Source: AP-15 sp963703745
GTDB lineage: Bacteria; Pseudomonadota; Alphaproteobacteria; ATCC43930; CGMCC-115725
Assembly (NCBI GenBank): GCA_963703745.1
Contig: CAVPFL010000004.1
Span: 1,612,001-1,676,000, forward strand
DNA length: 64,000 bases
Direction of reading: 5' to 3'
Below, one piece after another: positions 34,168 through 41,230 of this stretch. Each line of letters starts with the position of its first letter. Positions within the stretch are counted from its first letter, which is position 1. Position numbers and translations under genes: made by a program. Below the pieces are notes generated by a model that saw nothing but the letters and a program-made list of their open reading frames with translations, made no database searches and was not told the origin of the DNA.

Positions 34168-34807
34168 CAACTGGGATCGAGAGGAGCCGTTCGAACCCTT
34201 CACGGTAATGCTGTTCAAGGGGTTACAGGTCGTCGCCTTTCTGTTCTTTCTGGCCTACCTCGCGATGAACCTTGAGGCGCAACAGGGCAATATCACCAGC
34301 AAGGCCGAAATGCTGGTGACGGTGAGTTGGCCCGACAACCACCCCGACGACATCGACACCTACGTCGAGGATCCGCAGGGCAACATCGTCTGGTACCACG
34401 TGATGGAAGCCGGACTGATGAACCTCGACCGCGACGACCGCGGCGACTACAAGAACACGATCGTCGTCAACGGCAAGACAATCCGCAATCCGGTCCGCGA
34501 GGAGATCGTCACGATGCGGGGCCTGATCGCGGGCGAATATGTCGTCAACATCCACCATTATCTCGCGACCACACCCGACCCGGTGCCGGTCAGCGTCAAG
34601 GTCGAGAAGCTCAACCCGAAGGTCGAGGTGGTGTTTTATGACCGCCTTTTCCTCGATCACACGGGCGACGAGAAGACCGCGGTCCGCTTTACGATCGATG
34701 AGAATGGCAAGGTTACCGACATCAATACGCGTCCCAAATCGCTGATCCGGGAGACCCGAAAAGTCCGTACAAATATCCCGCTGACCGGCGCCGCATTGCA
34801 CCAGTAA
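34154..34807 (+). CDS. Single-helix membrane protein with periplasmic beta domain (ExbD-position partner)
   Basis: A 217-residue protein with a short cytosolic end, one helix (about 20-42, VMLFKGLQVVAFLFFLAYLA) and a periplasmic domain. That domain has a DUF2135/YfaP-like look: VSWPDNHPDDIDTYVEDPQG followed by NIVWY, an acidic patch that could bind calcium or another metal. It overlaps the channel gene by 14 bases. Topology resembles ExbD/TolR but the periplasmic domain is different and the usual helix aspartate is not seen. Function unknown; likely partner of the ExbB-like protein. Confidence 0.65.
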   Translation: MEGFSNWDREEPFEPFTVMLFKGLQVVAFLFFLAYLAMNLEAQQGNITSKAEMLVTVSWPDNHPDDIDTYVEDPQGNIVWYHVMEAGLMNLDRDDRGDYKNTIVVNGKTIRNPVREEIVTMRGLIAGEYVVNIHHYLATTPDPVPVSVKVEKLNPKVEVVFYDRLFLDHTGDEKTAVRFTIDENGKVTDINTRPKSLIRETRKVRTNIPLTGAALHQ

Positions 34808-34810
34808 ACC

Positions 34811-35395
34811 ATGACGTTGCCGTTGATCGGGGTCGGCTTATCCTATGTCGTCGTCAGCGTCTTGCTGTTGAGCCTCAACCTCGCCTCGCGCTGGTATTGG
34901 GGCGTAAAGGCCGCCGCGATCGTGGTCACGAGCTTGTTTTTCGGCGTCTCTTATGTCTCGATCGCAGGACTCATCGGCTGGCCCAGCGAGGCGCGCGTGC
35001 CGGAGCGTTTTCAGCTCGATTGGGGGACCGTGGTTGAGCCCGACAAGCTGAATGGCTCGCCGGGCTCGATTTATCTTTGGGTCGAGGCGCTCGACGAGAA
35101 CAACGTACCGGCCGGCACGCCGCGCGCCTTCCGCGTGCCCTACAGCCGCGACTTGGCGGACCGGATCGGACACGCCAAAGAGCGCATCGAGCAGGGGAAG
35201 GACCAGGCCGGCACGGCGCGCGATCTCGACGTCCCGGAGGCCCCTCCGTCCCAGGACCGGCGGCTTGCCGGTGCGCCTCCACGCCGAGAAGAGCCCGGCA
35301 GCCCCGGCGATCCGACCGCATTCATCCAGCACATGCCGGCCATCGATTTCCAGGACTTGCCCCCGCCGGCGCTCCCGCCGAAACGGCCGCTATGA
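34811..35395 (+). CDS. Membrane protein of unknown function
   Basis: A 194-residue protein with two N-terminal membrane helices (about 4-24 and 30-55) and a polar, proline-rich C-terminal part (periplasmic or cytosolic, undetermined) ending PPPALPPKRPL. No family recognised. It starts three bases after the preceding gene and overlaps the next by four, so it belongs to the same transcription unit as the ExbB-like channel and is probably part of one complex. The proline-rich tail is reminiscent of the spanning region of TonB, but there is no TonB C-terminal domain. Confidence 0.55.
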   Translation: MTLPLIGVGLSYVVVSVLLLSLNLASRWYWGVKAAAIVVTSLFFGVSYVSIAGLIGWPSEARVPERFQLDWGTVVEPDKLNGSPGSIYLWVEALDENNVPAGTPRAFRVPYSRDLADRIGHAKERIEQGKDQAGTARDLDVPEAPPSQDRRLAGAPPRREEPGSPGDPTAFIQHMPAIDFQDLPPPALPPKRPL

Positions 35396-36180
35396 GCCTC
35401 GACGCCCGGATTATCGACGGCTGGACATTGCCATGGCCCGAGATCCGCGTGCCTCGCTACAGCACTGGCCGCATTGGCGAGTGGCAGCTCAAGCGCCAGT
35501 TCCAGCCGGTGCTGCGGGGCTATTTCCGCGGCCTGCAAACCGCCGCCGAGAACTACCTGCTGATCAGGGACGATCGCGTCTGGATGTCGTTGAGCCCGGT
35601 CGAGATCGAAAGCCTCGCCCCGCATGTTCCGCATATGCGTGGCCATGTAGTGATCGCCGGCCTCGGCATGGGGTTGGCATTATACAATGCGCTGCTGCGC
35701 CCGGCCGTGCGACGGGTCACTGTCGTCGAGCGCGATCCCGAGGTGATCGCCCTGTTCGAAGTGATCCGGGGACCCGACTGGCCTTCTCCCAACCGCTTCA
35801 CGATCGTACATGCAGACGCCCTTGCCTGGCGGTCTCCCGAGCCGGTCGACTATCTCTACGCCGACATCTGGGACAAAATCGGCGCTCCCGAAGCGGCCAC
35901 TGACACTCGCTCGATGTGCCGCAATCTGCGTCCCAAAGTGGCCGGATATTGGGGCATGGAAGCCAATTTTGTCTCATTCCTCGCCCGCGACCGGTGCAAG
36001 CCACCGGTAACCCGCCCGCAATTCCGAGCGTGGGCCCGACCGCTCGGCGTGCCGATCGCCGCCTATGACAACCGCGCCTGGCGCGAGCGCATCCCAGATG
36101 TCGCGACGCAGCTGATCTTCGGCGGCTCGCCCGGCCCGAGCGAGAGGCGTACGAAATCTTGCTCGACTTCCGCTCTTTGA
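35392..36180 (+). CDS. Class I SAM-dependent methyltransferase / spermidine-synthase-like protein
   Basis: A 262-residue soluble protein with a Rossmann nucleotide-binding core: HVVIAGLGMGLALYNALL (glycine-rich loop), RVTVVERDPEVIALFE (acidic ribose-binding strand end) and VDYLYADIWDKIG (motif corresponding to the catalytic D in spermidine synthases). It could be a methyltransferase or an aminopropyltransferase homologue; the substrate is unknown. ATGA overlap with the preceding membrane protein ties it to the ExbB-like cluster, an unusual association. Confidence 0.65.
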   Translation: MSLDARIIDGWTLPWPEIRVPRYSTGRIGEWQLKRQFQPVLRGYFRGLQTAAENYLLIRDDRVWMSLSPVEIESLAPHVPHMRGHVVIAGLGMGLALYNALLRPAVRRVTVVERDPEVIALFEVIRGPDWPSPNRFTIVHADALAWRSPEPVDYLYADIWDKIGAPEAATDTRSMCRNLRPKVAGYWGMEANFVSFLARDRCKPPVTRPQFRAWARPLGVPIAAYDNRAWRERIPDVATQLIFGGSPGPSERRTKSCSTSAL

Positions 36181-37154
36181 GGGGCAGCCTGCCGATCCTC
36201 GTCGTCCTAGCGCTCGTGCTGTCGGCGGAGGCAAGGGCGAAGGACACTGGCTATGTATTCGTCAGTAACGAGAAGACGAACAACATTGCGGTGATCGATC
36301 CCAAACAGGATTACAAGATAATCAACTGGATCCCGACATCCCACCGTCCCCGAGATATGAAGTTTGGCGACGACCGCAGACTGCTTTATGTGGCTTGTGG
36401 AGATGACGACGTGATCGATGTGATCGATGTGGCCACACTCAAGGTCGCCGATCACATTCCGACGGGTCCGAGCCCCGAGATGTTCCAACTCAGCCGCGAC
36501 GAGAAGGCGCTGTACGTCTCGAACGAGGAAGGTTCCTCGGTTCAGGAGATCAGCATTGCCGATAAGATCATCGTGCGCGAGATTGCTACCGGTGCCGAGC
36601 CCGAGGGCCTCGCCATAAGCGCCGACGGCAAGACCCTCTATGTGACGTCCGAGGTGACTGATATGGTGCACGTGGTCGACGCCCAGACCGGGGTCGTCAC
36701 GGACAACATCGTTGTCGGGACGCGGCCAAGGCGCTTCCTCTTGCTGCCCGACGGGAAAGAACTCTGGGTCTCGAACGAGTTATCCGGGGAGGTCTCGGTA
36801 ATCGACCGCGCGGCCAACCGGGTTTCGACGACAATCGACTTCTTGCCGCCCGGATTTCGTCAGGTCGACGTGACACCCGTCGGCATGACCATGACCAGGG
36901 ATGGGAAATCCGCCATCGTCGCGCTCGGACGCGCGAACCATGTCGCCTTCGTCGATAGAGCGACGAGGAAGGTCGAATACTATGTGCTGGTCGGAAGCCG
37001 TGCTTGGGGTGTGGCGCTCAGTCCCGACGAAAAGACGCTTTATGTCGCAAACGGGCTGAGCGACGACCTTTCGATAGTGGACATGGAAAGTCACAAGGCG
37101 GTCCGGGCGGTGCCGGTCGGCCGCGTGCCGCATTCGGTTCTCGTCGATGATTAA
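36159..37154 (+). CDS. Secreted YVTN beta-propeller protein, PQQ-catabolism-associated (copy 1)
   Basis: A 331-residue periplasmic protein with signal peptide (LVLSAEARAKD) and seven-fold YVTN-type repeats (YVFVSNEKTNNIAVID, LYVSNEEGSSVQEI, LYVANGLSDDLSIVD). It belongs to the beta-propeller family that accompanies PQQ alcohol dehydrogenase/ABC systems. A TTG start at 36159 with GAGAGG upstream overlaps the methyltransferase by 22 bases. Its stop overlaps the next gene, a substrate-binding protein. A homologous pair, in the same order of function but opposite orientation, is at 56548-58694. Its job is unknown. Confidence 0.8.
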   Translation: MLDFRSLRGSLPILVVLALVLSAEARAKDTGYVFVSNEKTNNIAVIDPKQDYKIINWIPTSHRPRDMKFGDDRRLLYVACGDDDVIDVIDVATLKVADHIPTGPSPEMFQLSRDEKALYVSNEEGSSVQEISIADKIIVREIATGAEPEGLAISADGKTLYVTSEVTDMVHVVDAQTGVVTDNIVVGTRPRRFLLLPDGKELWVSNELSGEVSVIDRAANRVSTTIDFLPPGFRQVDVTPVGMTMTRDGKSAIVALGRANHVAFVDRATRKVEYYVLVGSRAWGVALSPDEKTLYVANGLSDDLSIVDMESHKAVRAVPVGRVPHSVLVDD

Positions 37155-38358
37155 GGGCCGGCGCGGTTTCGCGACGGCGATACTGGCCGTGGTAATAGGT
37201 GTCTTATCCCCGTCAATAGCTGCGGAAACTGAATCGCCGGAGAGGGGCGTTATGAAGCTCGGCTATGTCGAGCTGGCGGACGACCCCCGCTACGCCGACA
37301 GGGGAGCCCATTCCGGGATTGTCTTCACCGATCTCGGGCGTCCTTATCAAGGAGGTCAGGTGGCGTTGGAAGACGCGCAGGCGATCGGACGGGTTATTGG
37401 GGTGGAGTTCTCGATGGAGAAGTCGACTGCCACATCCGACGACGAGCTCGTGCAGCGCATCTCGGACTGGAGTACGACAGACGGCATTCATTTTATCCTT
37501 GCCGACCTCCCAGCCGCGGCCTTGAAGGACCTCGCACGCAGGCTCGCAGATCACCCAGTCTTGCTCTTCAACATCTCGGCTCCGGATGATGCGCTGCGCG
37601 GTGTGGATTGTGCGGACAACGTCCTGCACACTTATCCGAGCGAAGCGATGCTTTCGGATGCTTTAATGCAATATCTCGTGGCCAAAGAGTGGATGCAGAT
37701 CCTCGTCCTGCAGGGACCAGCGCCTGAAGACGCCGCTATGGTGGCGGCGCTGCAGCGCTCGGCGAGAAAGTTCCGCGCGGACATAGTCGAGACCAGGCCG
37801 TTTCTGGTAACCAACGATCCACGCAATCGGGAGCAAACCAACATCGTCCTGATGACGGGAGGTGTGCGTTACGACGTCGTCTATGTCGCTGACAGCAGTG
37901 GCGAGTTTGGCCGCTACGTCTCGTACGAGACCAGCCTCCCGCGGCCTGTCGTCGGAACTGCCGGGTTGGTGCCGACGGCATGGTCTTGGAGCTGGGACAG
38001 GGACGCCGCGGTGCAGCTGCAGCATCGCTACGAGAGGATCGCCCAGCCGCGCCGCATGAATGGCGCCGATTGGGCGGCTTGGGAAGCCGTCAAAGCAGTG
38101 ACGCAAGCGGTAATGCGGACGCGCTCCACCGCCTTCGACGCGGTGAAGGCGTTCCTTTTGGGCGACAAGCTCACTCTTGACACGGTTAAAGGCAATCCTG
38201 GCTCATTCCGCGCATGGGATCATCAGCTCCGCGCGCCGGTGTTGCTCAGCACGGCTGACGCCGTCATCGAACGAGCTCCTTTGCCGCAGTATTTACATCA
38301 GACCAATGTGCTCGACACGCTCGGCATCGACGCGCCGGAGACGGCTTGTCGTTTCTGA
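37147..38358 (+). CDS. ABC-type substrate-binding protein, PQQ-alcohol-dehydrogenase-system family (copy 1)
   Basis: A 403-residue periplasmic binding protein with signal peptide (SPSIAAETE). It has the two-lobed branched-chain amino-acid-binding-like fold; the ends resemble its paralogue at 57516 closely: LLFNISAPDDALRG, LHTYPSEAMLSDALMQYLVAK and the C-terminal LHQTNVLDTLGIDAPETACRF versus LHQFSELDTLGIDKPETKC. In Methylobacterium related proteins serve lanthanide uptake (LutA-like), but ligand here is unknown. No permease or ATPase is adjacent, so it may share the transporter at 55-56.5 kb or act alone. Confidence 0.8.
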   Translation: MIKGRRGFATAILAVVIGVLSPSIAAETESPERGVMKLGYVELADDPRYADRGAHSGIVFTDLGRPYQGGQVALEDAQAIGRVIGVEFSMEKSTATSDDELVQRISDWSTTDGIHFILADLPAAALKDLARRLADHPVLLFNISAPDDALRGVDCADNVLHTYPSEAMLSDALMQYLVAKEWMQILVLQGPAPEDAAMVAALQRSARKFRADIVETRPFLVTNDPRNREQTNIVLMTGGVRYDVVYVADSSGEFGRYVSYETSLPRPVVGTAGLVPTAWSWSWDRDAAVQLQHRYERIAQPRRMNGADWAAWEAVKAVTQAVMRTRSTAFDAVKAFLLGDKLTLDTVKGNPGSFRAWDHQLRAPVLLSTADAVIERAPLPQYLHQTNVLDTLGIDAPETACRF

Positions 38359-38409
38359 CATCGCCGGGGCCGGTGCTCCTTGCGTTGGACGGATCGACCG
38401 GAGACTGCA

Positions 38410-39156
38410 ATGAACCCAGTGGCGCGCTTGGCTGGAGGGCTCGCCCTCGTCTTGGTCTGGCTGGTCTCGATCGCGCAAATCCGAGCTCAGGACCGGCCCA
38501 CGCGGCTCAACGTCTGGGACATTCATATCGGCGAGGCGGCTTCCGAGATCCCCGACGGCTTCGTCAACTATGCCTGCGGCACGGACGGCGGGCCCCCGTC
38601 GGTCCCGCTCGCGAACTTCACTGAATTCAGGAAGTGCAGAGCTGACGCCAATGGTCTGCACGAGGTCTATTTCGAGTACGACGATGAGCTCGAATACTGG
38701 GCGCGCGCTCTCGACCTCAAGGAGGAGATCAGGATGTACGCCGGAACAACGGCATACGAATTCCCGGTCGTGGCCTCGCTGCTGTTCGACGACGCGGGGC
38801 TGGCCAAGGGCGAGCGCCTGGTCACCGACCCGCGCCAACAATTGTCGCGCGACCGCAACGAGTTCTGGATACTGGCGGATTTTATCCGCCATCGCTTCGG
38901 CGACGAGGGCTGGGAATGCAAGGACTTGCCGCCCGAGGAGGGAGAGAGCCCGGCCGGCTCCAATTTTATCAAGAATCATTGCGAGAAGACGCTGGGTGGC
39001 CTGCACCTCTTTCTCGAACAGCGTTATTTCCAAAAAAAGGGCCAGCAATTTCTCGATCCCTACACCGGCAAACCCCGGATGGATGATTATGAGAGCGCGA
39101 CCCGCTTCGAGATGTACGATGCCGCATTGCCGCTCCGGAAAACTGGCGTGAACTGA
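38410..39156 (+). CDS. Secreted protein of unknown function, quinoprotein-module family (copy B)
   Basis: A 248-residue exported protein, paralogue of the one at 30779. ATG 38410 follows GGAG and opens a signal peptide (AQIRAQD). Conserved blocks are NYACGTDGGPPSVPL and EVYFEYDDELEYWARAL, plus cysteines at matching places. It closes the plus-strand run that starts with the SNase-fold gene at 32873. Because both copies accompany variant PQQ dehydrogenases, a shared role in that system is likely; no known domain explains it. Confidence 0.75.
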   Translation: MNPVARLAGGLALVLVWLVSIAQIRAQDRPTRLNVWDIHIGEAASEIPDGFVNYACGTDGGPPSVPLANFTEFRKCRADANGLHEVYFEYDDELEYWARALDLKEEIRMYAGTTAYEFPVVASLLFDDAGLAKGERLVTDPRQQLSRDRNEFWILADFIRHRFGDEGWECKDLPPEEGESPAGSNFIKNHCEKTLGGLHLFLEQRYFQKKGQQFLDPYTGKPRMDDYESATRFEMYDAALPLRKTGVN

Positions 39157-39166
39157 CGCCGCCGCC

Positions 39167-39994
39167 TCACTGCCCGATGGTGCCGTCCACGAGGAGCGCG
39201 CCATGCGTCTTGATGCCGTCGGTGACGGCGTCGTTCAGATCGGCTTGTTGCAGGCGCGAGCCGCGGAAATCCCCGTTGGTGAGGTCAGAGCCGGAGAGAT
39301 CGGCTTTATAGAAATCGGCCCCTCTAGCGGAGACGCCGATCAGCTTGGCATCCCGGATGCGAGCTCGGACAAAGCCCGCTCCGTCGACCACGGCGGAGGT
39401 AAGGTCGCATCGGCTGAGGTTCGCACCATTGAGGTTCGATTGCTTTAGGCTGGCGCGGGACAGATCGCTGCCTGGCAACTCCGCGTCCATGATTGTGGAC
39501 AGTGAAATATCTGCGCCCCGCAGCACCGCCTGGGTCAGGCGGCCATGGGCCAGATGGACCTCGGTCATAATGGCTCCTTCCAGCTGCGCGCCGCTCAGGT
39601 CCGCCCCATAGAGGAGCGCCCCGCTCAGATCGGCGCCCGTCAATAAAGCGCGTTTTAGGTCAGCCTTGTTGAGGTTGGCGTCCTGCAGCTTGGCATGCTC
39701 AAGCCGCGCGTTCCCGAGCTTGGCGCGATGCAGCACAGCGCCAGTAAGATCGGCGCCGGTGAGATCGGCGCCGCTCAGATCACGGCGCTTCAAATTGGCT
39801 TCGCGAAGATCGCAACCCCGGCAATCCTTGTTTATCCCTGCCAGGAATGCTTCACGGTCGGGCGGGCTGCTCGGCCCCGCTGGCTGATCCCCGGCAATCG
39901 TGGCCCCGGCCGCGAACAGGAGCAAGAGGGCTGCCCCGACCCCGACGAAGGAGCTGGGGACCGGAGTGGTGCGGTTGGTCGTTCGGCGATGCAT
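39167..39994 (-). CDS. Secreted pentapeptide-repeat protein (copy B)
   Basis: A 275-residue paralogue of the protein at 31521. ATG 39994 is preceded by GGAGG. Signal peptide (GATIAGDQ), a C-x-x-C pair before the helix (KDCRGCDL), then about 40 pentapeptide repeats (LSGADLTGADLTGAVL and so on), ending in a capping DGIKTHGALLVDGTIGQ. It is convergent with copy B of the secreted unknown protein and divergent from the SNase-fold gene at 40121, the same neighbours as copy A, which supports duplication of a whole module. Confidence 0.82.
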   Translation of the reverse strand: MHRRTTNRTTPVPSSFVGVGAALLLLFAAGATIAGDQPAGPSSPPDREAFLAGINKDCRGCDLREANLKRRDLSGADLTGADLTGAVLHRAKLGNARLEHAKLQDANLNKADLKRALLTGADLSGALLYGADLSGAQLEGAIMTEVHLAHGRLTQAVLRGADISLSTIMDAELPGSDLSRASLKQSNLNGANLSRCDLTSAVVDGAGFVRARIRDAKLIGVSARGADFYKADLSGSDLTNGDFRGSRLQQADLNDAVTDGIKTHGALLVDGTIGQ

Positions 39995-40120
39995 GCGCGG
40001 CCTCCGAAGCTGATTGCATGGGCAGCTTCGCAGTCTATAAAATTGTAAACCGACCACAAACGACGACTGTACATCCCGCTCGCCGGAATGTTCAATCAGC
40101 CTCTTGTCGGGGGAGGAAAC

Positions 40121-40609
40121 ATGATTACGGCGCTCTTATTGCTGGTGATGGTAATGTTAGCGGCGCCGGTCGAGGCAAACCAGATCGCCGGGCCGGCCAA
40201 CGCGGTTGATTCCACGGTGATCGAGGTCAACGGCCAACGCATTATGCTGTTCGGCATCGACTCGGTAATGCGCAAGCAGAATTGCACGATCGACGACAAA
40301 ATCTGGCAGTGCTGGGCGGCGGCGGTGCGCGCGCTTGAGATCTTGGTCGATCAAGGCGCGGTAATCTGCGACGTGATCGGCGAGCCCGACGTATACGGCC
40401 GCCTCCTAGCTCGCTGTAATATCAACGGCCAGAGCCTAAACGAACAACTTGTTCGCAAGGGCTATGCCGTCGCTAGGCCCAGCGAGACGACGGACTATGT
40501 CGCAGCCGAGGCTGCGGCCAAGGAGGAAAAGCTCGGTCTTTGGCAGGGGAAGTTCCTGATGCCGGCTGAGTTTCGGCGGGCTGCCGGCATTTTCGTGGAG
40601 CGTCCATGA
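40121..40609 (+). CDS. Secreted SNase-fold protein, probably inactive nuclease (copy B)
   Basis: A 162-residue paralogue of the protein at 32873. ATG 40121 follows GGAGGAAAC and gives a signal peptide (AAPVEAN). The SNase core is visible (NGQRIMLFGIDSV, DVYGRLLARCNINGQ, TTDYVAAEAAAKEEKLGLWQ) but the catalytic Glu after the Asp is missing (DSVM), so it is unlikely to cut nucleic acids. Four cysteines match copy A. Its stop overlaps the cytochrome c start by four bases (ATGA). Confidence 0.75.
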   Translation: MITALLLLVMVMLAAPVEANQIAGPANAVDSTVIEVNGQRIMLFGIDSVMRKQNCTIDDKIWQCWAAAVRALEILVDQGAVICDVIGEPDVYGRLLARCNINGQSLNEQLVRKGYAVARPSETTDYVAAEAAAKEEKLGLWQGKFLMPAEFRRAAGIFVERP

Positions 40610-41136
40610 TCCGTTGCAATGGCCGTTTTGGTGCCACGGCTTCTTGCGCAACTGCATTCGCGGCGATGGCTGCGGTGGCGACTGTCTTGGCAGTGGCGCC
40701 CGCGGCCGTGGCACAGGATGTGGCCAACGGAGAAAGGATCTGGAAGAGCAAGGGCGGATGTCCACAGTGCCATGGGTGGGCTGGTGACGGCTTCCCCTCC
40801 GGCTTCCACTCCGAAGGCAATGCTCCATCGCTGCGCGAGACGCAGCTCACTCGCGATCAAATTCGCGAGACGATACAATGCGGGCGGCCGGGAACGCCGA
40901 TGCCGCATTTTGACCGCTTCGCCTATACCGACAAGCGCTGCTATGACATGATCGCCGCGGATCTCGGCGACCTGGAACCAATCCGTGCTCCGACCACACT
41001 GCAATCCTATGAGATCGATGCCGTGGCCGACTACGTCGCTACCAAGATCAAGGGCGCGGGCCTAGTGACGCGGGCGCAATGCATAGGGTTTTTCGGTGAA
41101 GCGGGAGCTGAATGCGATAAATATCCCGAGCGGTGA
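40606..41136 (+). CDS. Periplasmic c-type cytochrome (copy B)
   Basis: A 176-residue mono-heme cytochrome c with signal peptide (APAAVAQD at 37), heme site C52-x-x-C55-H56 (CPQCHGWAGDG) and probable axial M99 (GTPMPHFDRF). It is homologous to the cytochrome at 28450 over the whole length, including the C-terminal cysteines. It is convergent with the variant PQQ dehydrogenase at 41231 rather than co-transcribed, but it is the nearest electron acceptor for it. Confidence 0.85.
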   Translation: MIRCNGRFGATASCATAFAAMAAVATVLAVAPAAVAQDVANGERIWKSKGGCPQCHGWAGDGFPSGFHSEGNAPSLRETQLTRDQIRETIQCGRPGTPMPHFDRFAYTDKRCYDMIAADLGDLEPIRAPTTLQSYEIDAVADYVATKIKGAGLVTRAQCIGFFGEAGAECDKYPER

Positions 41137-41230
41137 TCGTATCCACGCGCCCTGGTGTCGGGAAGCGGAGCCAAAATAAAGCAGCCTCCCGGAGGGACGG
41201 CCGCTTCGTCGTCGGCAGCTTGATGCGGCC

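Noticed and set aside
33376..35395. Standard exbB-exbD-tonB operon
   Set aside because: Only the first protein has the family hallmarks; the second lacks the ExbD periplasmic domain and the third lacks the TonB C-terminal domain.
41137..41230. Terminator hairpin between convergent cytochrome c and dehydrogenase genes
   Set aside because: CCTCCCGGAGG has too small a loop to form a useful hairpin, and no T-run follows.
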